Shown: positions 8,701 through 18,798, numbered from the stretch's first letter. The stretch is DNA of 64,000 nt from Pseudonocardia autotrophica (GCF_003945385.1 NZ_AP018920.1:1922001-1986000); one strand, 5' to 3'. The notes: generated from the letters alone by a model not told the origin. Program-made: numbers and translations.

Positions 8701-11700
8701 GTGCACCTGAAGACGCTGACGATGAAGGGCTTCAAGTCCTTCGCCTCGGCCACCACGCTGCGTCTGGAGCCGGGGATCACCTGTGTGGTCGGGCCCAACG
8801 GGTCGGGCAAGTCCAACGTGGTCGACGCGATCAGCTGGGTGCTCGGCGAGCAGGGCGCCAAGGCGCTGCGCGGCGGCAAGATGGAGGACGTCATCTTCGC
8901 CGGCACCTCGGGGCGGGCGCCGCTGGGCCGCGCCGAGGTGACGCTGACGATCGACAACAGCGACGGGGCGCTGCCGATCGACTACTCCGAGGTCTCGGTG
9001 ACCCGGCGGATGTTCCGCGACGGGGCGGGCGAGTACGAGATCAACGGCTCCCGAGCCCGGCTGCTGGACGTGCAGGAGCTGCTGTCCGACTCGGGCATCG
9101 GCCGGGAGATGCACGTGATCGTCGGGCAGGGGCAGCTCGACGGTGTGCTGCAGTCCAAGCCGGAGGACCGGCGCGCCTACATCGAGGAGGCGGCCGGGGT
9201 CCTCAAGCACCGCAAGCGCAAGGAGAAGGCGCTGCGGAAGCTCGATGCGATGCAGGCCAATCTGACCCGGCTCACCGACCTCACCGCCGAGCTGCGCCGC
9301 CAGCTCAAGCCGCTGGGCAGGCAGGCCGAGATCGCGCGCCGGGCGCAGTCGGTGCAGACCGAGCTGCGCGACGCCCGGCTCCGGCTCTCCGCCGACGATC
9401 TCGTCACCCTGCAGGGCGAGGTCGCCCGCGAGGAGGCGGGCCAGGAGCAGGCCCGGCGGCGCCGCGCCGAGGTCGAGGAGCAGCTCACCGGGGCCCGGGA
9501 GAGCGAGCAGGAGCTGGCGGCAGCCCTCGCGCAGGACGCACCGCGTCTCGCCGCGGCCCAGGACACCTGGTACCAGCTCTCCGCGCTGGCCGAGCGGCTG
9601 CGCGGCACGGTCCGGCTCGCCCAGGAACGGGTCCGGCACCTCACGTCCTCGGAGGCTGCCGAACGCACCCCCGGCCGGGACCCGGACGAGACCGAGGCCG
9701 AGGCCGACGCGATCGCCGAGCAGGAGGAGGAGCTGGTCGACGCGGTCGCGCAGGCCCGCCGCCGGCTCGACGAGGTGATCGCGGAGAAGGCGGAACGCGA
9801 ACGCACCCTCGCCGCCGCCGAGCGCGAGCACATGGCGGCGGTCCGCGCGCTCGCCGACCGCCGGGCCGGCATCGCGACCCTCGCCGGCAAGGCCGACGCG
9901 CTGCGCTCGGGGGCGGCCGCGACGGCCGAGGAGATCGAGCGGCTGTCCGAGGCACTCACCGAGGCCGCCGGGCGCACCGAGGCGGCGCGGGCCGAGCTGG
10001 AATCGGCCCGGGAGGAGCTGGGCATCGAGTCCGGCGACGGCGAGGACGCGCTCGCCGTCCGCGTCGAGCAGGCCGAGGCGGCGCACCGGGCGGCCGCCGA
10101 GCGGGTCGCGGAGCTGGTGCGGGCCGAGCGCGACGCCGAACAGCGCCGGGCGCACTGGCGGGCCCGGGTGGATGCGCTCGGAGTCGGCCTGGTCCGCCGG
10201 GACGGCACCGGTGCCCTGTTGGATTCCGCGCCGGACGGGCTGCTGGGCGCGGTCGCCGAGCTCGTCGTCGTCGAACCGGCCGGGCGGGCCGCGGTGGCGG
10301 CCGCGCTGGGCGAGGTCGCCGAGGGGGTCGCGGTCGCATCGGTCCCGTCGGCCGCCGCGGCGCTGCGCGCCCTGCGCACCGGGGACTCCGGCCGGGCGGC
10401 GCTGCTGGTCGGCGGTGACGGTGCCGCCGACGGGCCGCCGGCCCGGATCGCGGTGCCCGACGGCGATCCGCCCGCGGGCCGCTGGGCCGCCGGGTTCGTC
10501 ACCGCCCCGCCCGCGCTCGGTGCGGCGCTCGCGGCGCTGCTGCGCGACGTCGTCGTGGTCGACGACCTGGACTCCGCGGCGGCCGCGCTGGCCGCCCGGC
10601 CCGGGCTGACCGCCGTCACCACCGACGGCGACCTGCTGACCGCGCACGCCGCCCGCGGCGGCGCCGGTGCGGGGGAGGGCGCGCTGCAGCTGCAGGCCGC
10701 GGTGGACGACGCGGTCGCCGAGCGGGACCGGGTGGACTCCGAGCTGGAGTCGCTGCGGCCGACCGCCGAGGGCGCCCGCGCCGAGGAGCAGGCCAGGGCA
10801 GCGGACCTGCAGCAGGCCCGGTCGGCGGTCGCGGAGGCGGAGAAGCGGCGCTCCGCCGCGGCCGCCCAGCTCGGCCGGCTGGAGCAGGTCGTCACCTCGG
10901 CCGGTGCCGAGGCGCAGCGGCTGCGCGAACGGCGCGACGCGGTGGAGGCCCGCCGCTCCGAGTCGCTGATCGAGCTGGAGGCCGCCGAGCACCAGCTGTC
11001 GATCGCCGAGGACGTCCCGGTCGACGACGAGCCGGACACCGAGCTGCGCGACGAGGCCGCCGAGCGCGTCGAGGAGGTCCGCTCGGAGGAGGTCGAGTGC
11101 CGGCTGGCGCTGCGCACCGCCGAGGAACGGGCCAGTGCGATCGCCGGCCGGGCCGAGTCGCTGCGCCGGCAGGCGCAGGCCGAGCGCCAGGCCAGGGCCC
11201 GGGCCGCGGCGGCGGCGCAGGAGCGGGAACGGGCCGGGGAGATCGCGCGCCTGGTCGTCGACGCGGGAGAGCTGGCGGTGTCGCGGATCGAGGTCTCGCT
11301 GGCGGCCGCGGCCGCGGAGCGCGACGAGATCCAGGCCGCCCGCGCCGACCGCGACCGGGCGCACCGCGAGGCCCGGGACGCCACGACCCGGCTGACCGCG
11401 CTGCTGGAGAAGCTGACCGACGCCGTGCACCGCGACGAGATGGTGCGTCAGCAGACCCGGATGCGCCTCGAGCAGCTGACCGAGCGGGTGCTCGCCGACC
11501 ACGGCATCGGGATCGACGACCTGGTCGGCGAGTACGGGCCGGACGTGCCGGTTCCGGCGTCGGAGGCCGAGACCGCCGAGTACGAGGCGGCCCGCGAGCG
11601 GGGCGAGCAGGTGTCGGCGCCGCCGCCGGTGCCGTTCGACCGGGCCACCCAGGAACGCAGGCTCAAGCGGGCCGAGAAGGACCTCGCCCAGCTGGGCAAG

Positions 11701-12294
11701 GTCAATCCGCTCGCGCTGGAGGAGTTCGCGGCGCTCGAGGAGCGCTACCGGTTCCTGTCCACCCAGCTCGAGGACCTCAAGAACACCCGCCGCGACCTGC
11801 TGACCGTGGTCCGCGAGGTGGACGACAAGATCCTGCAGGTCTTCACGACCGCCTACCACGACGTGGCCAGGGAGTTCGAGATCGTCTTCGCGACGCTGTT
11901 CCCCGGGGGCGACGGCCGGCTCGTCCTGACCGACCCGGAGGACATGCTGACCACCGGTATCGAGGTCGAGGCCCGGCCGCCGGGCAAGAAGGTGAAGCGG
12001 CTGTCGCTGCTCTCCGGCGGTGAGCGCTCGCTGACCGCGATGGCGCTGCTGGTCGCGATCTTCCGGGCGCGGCCGTCGCCGTTCTACGTGCTCGACGAGA
12101 TCGAGGCAGCCCTCGACGACGTCAACCTCCGCAGGCTGATCTCGCTGCTGGAGGAGCTCCGCGCGGCCAGCCAGCTGATCGTCATCACCCACCAGAAGCC
12201 GACGATGGAGGTCGCCGACGCGCTCTACGGCGTCTCCATGCGCGGTGACGGCATCACCCAGGTCATCTCGCAGCGGTTGCGGCCCGCCTCCTAG
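8701..12294 (+). CDS. smc: Chromosome segregation protein SMC
   Basis: Full-length SMC ATPase (1197 aa) of the SMC-ScpAB condensin that organises and segregates the chromosome. The N-terminal head has Walker A GPNGSGKSNVVDAISWVLG. Long Ala/Glu/Arg-rich coiled coils run ~170-500 and ~660-1000 around a hinge with conserved glycines (~500-660). The C-terminal head has the ABC signature LSLLSGGERSLTAMALL and Walker B FYVLDEIEAALDD. The GTG at 8701 begins HLKTLTMKGFKSFA, the family N-terminus, with GGAG 11 nt upstream. ftsY follows within 90 nt, the usual actinobacterial linkage. Confidence 0.98.
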   Translation: MHLKTLTMKGFKSFASATTLRLEPGITCVVGPNGSGKSNVVDAISWVLGEQGAKALRGGKMEDVIFAGTSGRAPLGRAEVTLTIDNSDGALPIDYSEVSVTRRMFRDGAGEYEINGSRARLLDVQELLSDSGIGREMHVIVGQGQLDGVLQSKPEDRRAYIEEAAGVLKHRKRKEKALRKLDAMQANLTRLTDLTAELRRQLKPLGRQAEIARRAQSVQTELRDARLRLSADDLVTLQGEVAREEAGQEQARRRRAEVEEQLTGARESEQELAAALAQDAPRLAAAQDTWYQLSALAERLRGTVRLAQERVRHLTSSEAAERTPGRDPDETEAEADAIAEQEEELVDAVAQARRRLDEVIAEKAERERTLAAAEREHMAAVRALADRRAGIATLAGKADALRSGAAATAEEIERLSEALTEAAGRTEAARAELESAREELGIESGDGEDALAVRVEQAEAAHRAAAERVAELVRAERDAEQRRAHWRARVDALGVGLVRRDGTGALLDSAPDGLLGAVAELVVVEPAGRAAVAAALGEVAEGVAVASVPSAAAALRALRTGDSGRAALLVGGDGAADGPPARIAVPDGDPPAGRWAAGFVTAPPALGAALAALLRDVVVVDDLDSAAAALAARPGLTAVTTDGDLLTAHAARGGAGAGEGALQLQAAVDDAVAERDRVDSELESLRPTAEGARAEEQARAADLQQARSAVAEAEKRRSAAAAQLGRLEQVVTSAGAEAQRLRERRDAVEARRSESLIELEAAEHQLSIAEDVPVDDEPDTELRDEAAERVEEVRSEEVECRLALRTAEERASAIAGRAESLRRQAQAERQARARAAAAAQERERAGEIARLVVDAGELAVSRIEVSLAAAAAERDEIQAARADRDRAHREARDATTRLTALLEKLTDAVHRDEMVRQQTRMRLEQLTERVLADHGIGIDDLVGEYGPDVPVPASEAETAEYEAARERGEQVSAPPPVPFDRATQERRLKRAEKDLAQLGKVNPLALEEFAALEERYRFLSTQLEDLKNTRRDLLTVVREVDDKILQVFTTAYHDVAREFEIVFATLFPGGDGRLVLTDPEDMLTTGIEVEARPPGKKVKRLSLLSGGERSLTAMALLVAIFRARPSPFYVLDEIEAALDDVNLRRLISLLEELRAASQLIVITHQKPTMEVADALYGVSMRGDGITQVISQRLRPAS

Positions 12295-12381
12295 TTCCAC
12301 GACGGGGCGCCGGCGACCGGGGCCGCGACGCGTCCCGGTGTCGCGCGCGGCCCGGAACCCGGGCGTGGCAGGGTTGTGCGG

Positions 12382-14052
12382 GTGACCACGCAGACCATCT
12401 GGATCGTCGTCGCGGTCGTCGTCGCCGTGCTGCTGATCGCCGTCCTCGTCGGGGTGCTGATCTCCCGGAGGCGGCGGATCAGTCTGCGCTCCGACGACGA
12501 GTCGACGCCCGAGCTCGAGACCGACCGGGAACCACCGCGGGCAGGAGGCAGCTACCAGGCCGGTGGCGGGTTCGACTTCGCCTCGGGCACGGCCACGGCA
12601 CCCGAGCGCCCCGGTGACGGCGCTGACGGCGCTGACGGGGCGGCCGACGCCGGCGGCGCGGCCCGTCCGGGCGCCGACGAGGGCCCCACCGCCGACGAGG
12701 TGCGCACACCGCCCGGTGGCACACCGGTCGTCGGTGGCGCCACCGAGGCCCGGACGCCGCCCGGCGGGATCCCGGTCAGCACCGCACCGCCGGTCACCTC
12801 GGGGCGGGCGCCGAGCGGCCCGACCGTCCGGACCGAGCCCGCGACCGCGCGGCCGGGGGACCCCGGCGCCGGTGCGGGCAGCCGGGTGATCGATACGGCC
12901 GAGGCCAGCAAGGACCCGGAGACCCGGCAGCTCACCCGCCCGGACGCCGCGCCCGGTGCGCCGGTCGGGTCGGCCGGTGCAGCGGTCACCGAGCAGCTCC
13001 CGGCGCCCGGGACCGCCCCGACCGAGCCGGTCGCCCGGCCGGACGCCGATCCCGGCAGCACCACCGGCACCCCGGCGCCCGCCGCGGATCCGGCGGCACC
13101 GGTGGCCCCCACGGCGCCGGCCGAGGAGATCGCCCCCGCCGAGGGCCGGATCGGCCGCCTGCGCGGCAGGCTGTCGCGTTCCCGGTCCGGTCTCGGGCAG
13201 AGCCTGCTCGGCCTGCTCGGCGCCGGTGACCTGGACGACGAGTCGTGGGAGGACGTCGAGGCCACCCTGCTCCAGGCCGATCTCGGCCCGGAGATGACCG
13301 CGGAGATCACCGAGCGGCTGCGCGAGCAGCTCGCCACCCGCGGTGTGCGCACCGCCGAGCAGGTCCGCCAGACCCTGCACGACGTGCTCGTCGAGGCGCT
13401 CGACACCGGCCAGAACCGGTCGGTGCACGCGCTGCCGCACGACGGTCGCCCGGCGGTGCTGCTCGTCGTCGGGGTGAACGGCACCGGCAAGACCACCACC
13501 ACCGGCAAGCTCGCCCGCGTGCTGGTCGCCGGGGGCCGCCGGGTCACCCTCGGTGCCGCGGACACGTTCCGGGCCGCGGCCGCCGAGCAGCTGGTGACCT
13601 GGGGCGAGCGCTCCGGGGCCGGCGTCGTACGCGGGGCGGAGGGCGCCGACCCGGCGTCGGTGGCGTTCGAGGCCGTCAAACGGGGTACCTCCGACGCCGT
13701 CGACGCCGTCCTGCTCGACACCGCGGGCCGCCTGCACACCAAGACCGGCCTGATGGACGAGCTGGGCAAGGTCAAGCGGGTGGTGGAGAAGCAGGCCCGG
13801 GTCGACGAGGTGCTGCTCGTGCTGGACGCGACGACCGGTCAGAACGGGCTCACCCAGGCCCGGGTGTTCGGCGAGGTCGTCGACGTCACCGGGATCGCGC
13901 TCACCAAGCTGGACGGCACCGCCAAGGGCGGGATCGTGTTCCGGGTCCAGCGCGAGCTCGGCGTCCCGGTGAAGCTGGTGGGCCTCGGCGAGGGGCCGGA
14001 CGATCTCGCGCCGTTCGAGCCGAAGGCGTTCGTCGACGCGTTGCTGAATTGA
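12382..14052 (+). CDS. ftsY: Signal recognition particle receptor FtsY
   Basis: SRP receptor GTPase (556 aa) that docks Ffh-ribosome complexes at the membrane. It has an N-terminal membrane helix (IWIVVAVVVAVLLIAVLVGV), then ~220 residues of acidic/Pro/Thr/Gly-rich linker including several RTPPGG(T/I)PV near-repeats. The conserved NG domain follows, with GVNGTGKTTTTGKLA, DTFRAAAAEQL, DTAGRLHTK, LTKLDGTAKGG and C-terminal GEGPDDLAPFEPKAFVDALL. GTG 12382 is preferred over GTG 12376 because AGGG is spaced 8 nt from it. A strong hairpin terminator follows the stop. Confidence 0.97.
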   Translation: MTTQTIWIVVAVVVAVLLIAVLVGVLISRRRRISLRSDDESTPELETDREPPRAGGSYQAGGGFDFASGTATAPERPGDGADGADGAADAGGAARPGADEGPTADEVRTPPGGTPVVGGATEARTPPGGIPVSTAPPVTSGRAPSGPTVRTEPATARPGDPGAGAGSRVIDTAEASKDPETRQLTRPDAAPGAPVGSAGAAVTEQLPAPGTAPTEPVARPDADPGSTTGTPAPAADPAAPVAPTAPAEEIAPAEGRIGRLRGRLSRSRSGLGQSLLGLLGAGDLDDESWEDVEATLLQADLGPEMTAEITERLREQLATRGVRTAEQVRQTLHDVLVEALDTGQNRSVHALPHDGRPAVLLVVGVNGTGKTTTTGKLARVLVAGGRRVTLGAADTFRAAAAEQLVTWGERSGAGVVRGAEGADPASVAFEAVKRGTSDAVDAVLLDTAGRLHTKTGLMDELGKVKRVVEKQARVDEVLLVLDATTGQNGLTQARVFGEVVDVTGIALTKLDGTAKGGIVFRVQRELGVPVKLVGLGEGPDDLAPFEPKAFVDALLN

Positions 14053-14057
14053 TCCGA

Positions 14058-14094
14058 GCTCCGCAACGGAGTAGTCCACTACTCCGTGCGGAGC
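14058..14094 (+). terminator. Hairpin terminator after ftsY
   Basis: Arms 14058-14075 and 14078-14094 pair over ~17 bp with a single bulged A and a 2-nt loop (GCTCCGC...GCGGAGC at the base). It begins 6 nt after the ftsY stop. There is no U-run, as usual in high-GC actinobacteria. Confidence 0.75.
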
Positions 14095-14176
14095 CTCACA
14101 AACTGGACCTTTCGGGCGACAGTTCGAGTGGGGCATCCAGTTGCGTAACCGAAGCGTCATGAGTCCAGGGCCTCTG

Positions 14177-14214
14177 TTAACGCCTGCGAAACGCGTGAGG
14201 ATCGATCGCGAAAC
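14177..14214 (+). promoter_or_regulatory. GlnR-type operator upstream of amtB
   Basis: TTAAC (14177-14181), six bases, GAAAC (14188-14192), six bases, GGATC, six bases, GAAAC (14210-14214): an 11-bp periodic array. It matches the established actinomycete GlnR box (gTnAc-n6-GaAAc repeated), with the third half-site degenerate. It sits 58 nt upstream of amtB, so nitrogen-limitation activation by GlnR is inferred. Confidence 0.7.
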
Positions 14215-14271
14215 ACGCCCTGACCATGCTTCCCGCCCAGTCAGTCATGACAGACCTGGGAGGGTTAACCA

Positions 14272-15594
14272 GTGGAAGGTCTCAACAGCGGCGACACCGC
14301 GTGGATCTTGACGTGTGCCGCGTTCGTGATGCTCATGACGCCAGGACTGGCGCTGTTCTACGGCGGCCAGGCAGGCTCGAAGAGCGTCCTGAACATGATG
14401 ATGATGGTGTTCAGTGCGCTGGGCCTCGTCGGCGTCCTGTGGATCCTGTACGGCTACTCGATGGTCTTCGGTGCGGACATCGGCGGAGGGCTGCTCGGTA
14501 ACCCGGGCACCTACTTCGGTCTGACCTCCATCCTGGAGAACGACGAGGCGTCCGAGCTGGTTCCCGAGCTGGCAATCGTCGGATTCCAGGCGATGTTCGC
14601 GATCCTCACCACCGCGCTGATCGCCGGTGCGGCGGCGGATCGGATGAAGTTCGGCGCCTGGATGCTGTTCTCCGGCCTCTGGGTCACCCTGGTCTACTTC
14701 CCGGTCGCGCACTGGGTCTTCGACCTCGACCAGGGCTGGATCGCCACCAGTCTCGGCGCGCTGGACTTCGCCGGTGGTACCGCGGTGCACATCAACGCCG
14801 GTGTCGCCGCCCTGGTGCTCTGCATCATCATGGGCAAGCGCCGCAGCTGGCCGCGTGAGGCCGCCCGCCCGCACAACCTGACCATGGTCATGCTCGGTGC
14901 CGGCATCCTCTGGTTCGGCTGGTTCGGCTTCAACGCCGGTTCCGCCGGTGCGGCCGACTGGGCCGCGGGCTTCGCCTTCGTCAACACGATCGCCGCGACC
15001 GCCGCCGCCATTCTCGGCTGGCTGATCGTCGAGAAGCTGCGCTACGGCAAGGCCACCTCGCTGGGTGCCGCCTCCGGCATCGTGGCCGGTCTGGTCGCCA
15101 TCACCCCGGCCGCCGCTGCGGTCTCCCCGCTGGGTGCGCTGGTCGTCGGTGCGGTCGCCGGTGCGCTGAGCGCCTACGCGGTGGGCCTGAAGTACAAGCT
15201 GGGCTACGACGACTCGTTCGACGTCGTCGGCGTCCACTTCGTCTCCGGCCTCTGGGGCACCCTGGCCATCGGCTTCTTCGGCACCGCGGTGGCGCCGGAC
15301 GCGACCGACGGTCTGTTCTACGGTGGCGGCGTGTCGCAGCTGGGTATCCAGGCGGTCGCCGCACTGGCCACCATCGTCTACTGCGCCATCGTCACCACGA
15401 TCATCGTCTACATCGTGAAGTTCACGATCGGCCTGCGGGTCGAGGACGAGTCGGAGCAGGCCGGCATCGACGAGGCCGAGCACGCCGAGACCGGCTACGA
15501 GCTGTCCGGCCTGCGCGGCGGCGGTGGACTCGGCTCCGCCCCGAAGCCCCCGGCCGCGGCGGCGCCCACCACCCCGGCGAAGCAGGAGGCCTGA
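14272..15594 (+). CDS. amtB: Ammonium transporter Amt
   Basis: Trimeric ammonium channel (440 aa) with about eleven membrane helices. Family landmarks are MLMTPGLALFYGGQ near the N-terminus, the twin-His pore residues in GGTAVHINAGVAAL and VGVHFVSGLWGTLA, WFGWFGFNAGSA, and a cytoplasmic tail. GTG 14272 is supported by GGGAGGG seven nt upstream. It is followed after 3 nt by glnK, whose product plugs Amt when nitrogen is sufficient. A GlnR-like operator precedes the gene. Confidence 0.97.
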   Translation: MEGLNSGDTAWILTCAAFVMLMTPGLALFYGGQAGSKSVLNMMMMVFSALGLVGVLWILYGYSMVFGADIGGGLLGNPGTYFGLTSILENDEASELVPELAIVGFQAMFAILTTALIAGAAADRMKFGAWMLFSGLWVTLVYFPVAHWVFDLDQGWIATSLGALDFAGGTAVHINAGVAALVLCIIMGKRRSWPREAARPHNLTMVMLGAGILWFGWFGFNAGSAGAADWAAGFAFVNTIAATAAAILGWLIVEKLRYGKATSLGAASGIVAGLVAITPAAAAVSPLGALVVGAVAGALSAYAVGLKYKLGYDDSFDVVGVHFVSGLWGTLAIGFFGTAVAPDATDGLFYGGGVSQLGIQAVAALATIVYCAIVTTIIVYIVKFTIGLRVEDESEQAGIDEAEHAETGYELSGLRGGGGLGSAPKPPAAAAPTTPAKQEA

Positions 15595-15936
<342 letters not shown>

Positions 15937-15950
15937 GATCGGATCTCATC

Positions 15951-15993
15951 GGGCGGGCCCGTCGCACCCCACGGGGTTGCGGCGGGCCCGTCC
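15951..15993 (+). terminator. Hairpin between glnK and glnD
   Basis: A near-perfect ~20-bp stem (GGGCGGGCCCGTCGCA pairing with TGCGGCGGGCCCGTCC, one bulge) with a very short loop follows the glnK stop by 14 nt. It is preceded by the 15-nt palindrome TGAGATC-G-GATCTCA at 15934-15948. It could terminate amtB-glnK or attenuate read-through into glnD. Confidence 0.6.
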
Positions 15994-16039
15994 GCTGTCC
16001 GGACTCGAACCGGACATACCGGCGCAATCGAGGCGACCG

Positions 16040-18478
16040 GTGGCCGAACGAGCAGAAAGCGGGTGGCGCGGGGCGATGACGGTCCTCGGGTCGGGTGAGG
16101 CGGCGGACCTGGTCAAGGCCAAGTCGGTGCTCCTGGAGTCCAACGGCCGGCACCACCACGGCCCGGAGGCGTTGCGGGCCGCGCTGGTCGATCTGCACGA
16201 TTTCTGGCTCTCGTCACGGTGCGCGACGCTCGGCTTCGGTGGCGACGGCGGCGGGGTCGCCCTGGTCGCCGTCGGAGCGCTGGGCCGGCGCGATCTCTGT
16301 CCGTACTCCGATCTCGATCTGGTGCTGCTGCACGACGGACGCAAGGGGATCGAGACGCTCGCCGAGCAGCTCTGGTACCCGCTGTGGGACGCCGGCATCG
16401 GGCTGGACCACTCGGTCCGCACCCCGGGCCAGGCCGTGCAGGTCGCGACCACCGATCTGCGGGCCGCGCTCGGCCTGCTGGAGGCGCGGCACATCGGGGG
16501 CGACGGCACGTTGTCGGGCAAGGTCCGCGACGCCGTCCGGCAGGCCTGGCGGGCCGGGATCCGGAACCGGTTCGACGAGATCGTGGACACCACCACGGAG
16601 CGCTGGCGGCGCAACGGCGACGTCGCACACCGGATCGAACCGGACCTGAAGAACGGTCACGGCGGCCTGCGCGACATCCAGCTGATCGACGCGCTGGCCA
16701 CCGCCCAGCTGGTCGACCGTCCGTCCAGCGAGGTGATGGAGGCCCGCACCCTGCTGCTGAACGTGCGTACCGAGCTGCACCGGCGCTCCGGGCGTGCCCG
16801 CGACGTGCTGCGCGCCCAGGACGCCGACGAGATCGCCGCGAGCGTCGGCTTCGCCGACGTCGGCGACCGTTTCGACCTGGCCCGCGCGCTGTCCGGGGCG
16901 GCCCGCGCGGTGGCCTTCGGCGCGGAGGTCGGCCTGCGCCAGGCACGCAACGCGCTGCCCCGCCGCGGGCTGGCCGCGTTGCGCCGGGCACCCGTCCGCC
17001 GCCCGCTGGACTCCGGCGTCGTCGAGCACGGGGGTGAGGTCGGCCTGGCCCGCGACGCCTCGGCCGCGAAGGACCCGGCCCTGGTGTTGCGGGTCGCGGC
17101 CACCGCCGCCCGCACCGGGCTGCCGATCTCGGCCGGAACCCTGACCCGGCTCGCCGACACCGCACCGGAGCTGCGCACACCGTGGCCGCGGGCGGCGCTC
17201 GCGGAGCTGCTCGCGCTGCTCGGCACCGGGCAGGCGATGGTCGACGTGATCGAGTCGCTGGACCGGACCGGGCTGTGGGGGCGGCTGTTTCCGGAGTGGG
17301 GTGCGGTGCGTGACCTGCCCCCGCGCGACCGCACGCACGTCTGGACGGTCGACCGGCACCTGGTCGAGGTCTGCGTGCAGGCCGCCCGGCTGACCACCCG
17401 GGTGTCCCGCCCGGACCTGCTGCTGGTCGGTGCGCTGCTGCACGACATCGGCAAGGGCCGCGGCGGCGACCACTCGGTGGTGGGGGAGTCCCTGGTCCGC
17501 CAGATCGGCGAGCGGCTGGGGATGCGCGGATCCGACGTCGAGCTGCTCGCCGCGATGGTCCGCCACCATCTGCTGCTCCCGCACACCGCCACCCGGCGTG
17601 ACCCGGAGGACCCGGCGACGGTGACCCGGGTGCTGGACACCCTGCGGTCGGCGGTCGGCGGCGACGACGAGCGGGTCGCGGTACTGGTCGAGCTGCTCGA
17701 CGCGCTCGCCGAGGCGGACTCGTTGGGGACCGGGCCCGGTGTGTGGAGCCCGTGGCGGCGCACCCTGATCCAGGGGCTGTCCGGACGCTGCCTGAGCGCA
17801 CTCGACGGGCGACCCTTCGTCGAGCCGGGCCCGCCGGACCCGGCGTACAAGGAGATGATCGAGGCGGTCGCCGAGGACGGTGTGCCGCAGGTCCGGTTCT
17901 CCACCGGGGACGACGTCGCGACGGTGGCGGTCGCGCTGCCGGACGGACGCGGTGCGCTCTCCGCGGCCGCCGGTGTGGTCGCACTGCACTCGTTGCAGGT
18001 GCACACCGCGGACGTCGCGATCACCGCGGCCGACGACACCGGGGCGGTCGCGGTGCTCACGTTCGCGGTGACGCCGCGATTCGGCGGCCTACCGGATCCC
18101 GCGCTCGTCCGCTCCGACCTGATCCGGGTGCGGGGCGGTTCGCTGGCGCTGCCCGAGGCACTGGCCCGCAAGGAACGCGACTACGCCCCGTCCACCCCGG
18201 AGGTGGAGCGGACAGCGCCGCCGCGGGTGCTCTGGTTCGACGACGAGGCCAGCGGCGCGGTCGTCCTGGAGCTGCGCGGCACCGACCGGATCGGGCTGCT
18301 GCACCACGTCACCGCGGCCCTGGAACGGACCGGGGTCGACCTGGTGTGGGCCCGGGTGGAGACGCTCGGCGCCTCGATCGTCGACTCGTTCGGGATCGCC
18401 GGGGCGCCGGAGCGGGCGGCCCGCCGGGAGATCGAGCGCGCGGTGCTCGCCGCCGCAGTCGCACGCCCCCGAGCCTGA
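16040..18478 (+). CDS. glnD: PII nucleotidyltransferase / nucleotidyl-removing enzyme GlnD
   Basis: Bifunctional enzyme (~812 aa) that modifies and demodifies GlnK according to glutamine status. The nucleotidyltransferase motif is GALGRRDLCPYSDLDLVLL. The HD phosphohydrolase domain has LLVGALLHDIGKGRGGDHS and MVRHHLLLPH. Two C-terminal ACT domains include VVALHSLQVHTADVAIT and LRGTDRIGLLHHVTAALER. GTG 16040 is preferred because GAGG is 6 nt upstream; ATG 16076 is an alternative with poorer spacing, and the open frame back to 15911 would overlap glnK. The stop is 32 nt before a 36-bp tandem array. Confidence 0.93.
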   Translation: MAERAESGWRGAMTVLGSGEAADLVKAKSVLLESNGRHHHGPEALRAALVDLHDFWLSSRCATLGFGGDGGGVALVAVGALGRRDLCPYSDLDLVLLHDGRKGIETLAEQLWYPLWDAGIGLDHSVRTPGQAVQVATTDLRAALGLLEARHIGGDGTLSGKVRDAVRQAWRAGIRNRFDEIVDTTTERWRRNGDVAHRIEPDLKNGHGGLRDIQLIDALATAQLVDRPSSEVMEARTLLLNVRTELHRRSGRARDVLRAQDADEIAASVGFADVGDRFDLARALSGAARAVAFGAEVGLRQARNALPRRGLAALRRAPVRRPLDSGVVEHGGEVGLARDASAAKDPALVLRVAATAARTGLPISAGTLTRLADTAPELRTPWPRAALAELLALLGTGQAMVDVIESLDRTGLWGRLFPEWGAVRDLPPRDRTHVWTVDRHLVEVCVQAARLTTRVSRPDLLLVGALLHDIGKGRGGDHSVVGESLVRQIGERLGMRGSDVELLAAMVRHHLLLPHTATRRDPEDPATVTRVLDTLRSAVGGDDERVAVLVELLDALAEADSLGTGPGVWSPWRRTLIQGLSGRCLSALDGRPFVEPGPPDPAYKEMIEAVAEDGVPQVRFSTGDDVATVAVALPDGRGALSAAAGVVALHSLQVHTADVAITAADDTGAVAVLTFAVTPRFGGLPDPALVRSDLIRVRGGSLALPEALARKERDYAPSTPEVERTAPPRVLWFDDEASGAVVLELRGTDRIGLLHHVTAALERTGVDLVWARVETLGASIVDSFGIAGAPERAARREIERAVLAAAVARPRA

Positions 18479-18510
18479 GCTCGCGCCCGCGGCGGAGCTT
18501 GCCTCCGTGG

Positions 18511-18798
18511 GTGCGCTTGCCTCCGTGGGTGAGTTCGCGCCCGTGGGTGCGCTTGCCTCCGTGGGTGAGTTCGCGCCCGTGGGTGCGCTTGCCTCCGTGG
18601 GTGAGTTCGCGCCCGTGGGTGCGCTTGCCTCCGTGGGTGAGTTCGCGCCCGTGGGTGCGCTTGCCTCCGTGGGTGAGTTCGCGCCCGTGGGTGCGCTTGC
18701 CTCCGTGGGTGAGTTCGCGCCCGTGGGTGCGCTTGCCTCCGTGGGTGAGTTCGCGCCCGTGGGTGCGCTTGCCTCCGTGGGTGAGCTTGCGCCCGTGG
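18511..18798. repeat. 36-bp tandem repeat array, eight copies
   Basis: Eight consecutive 36-bp units start at 18511 and recur every 36 nt through 18763-18798. Each unit consists of two related 18-mers beginning GTGCGCTTGCCTCCGTGG and GTGAGTTCGCGCCCGTGG. The first seven copies read essentially identically; the last carries a TTC to CTT change. Partial degenerate units flank it (from ~18493 and to ~18816). All frames through it are open because 36 is a multiple of 3, so openness is no evidence of coding. Confidence 0.95.

Noticed and set aside
8566..14160. Minus-strand open frame of over 1,800 codons opposite smc and ftsY
   Set aside because: Low-complexity Arg/Gly/Leu translation produced by GC-rich third positions of the plus-strand genes; no domain features or ribosome site.
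18511..18798. 36-bp repeats as a CRISPR array
   Set aside because: Units abut directly with no unique spacers, and no cas genes are present.
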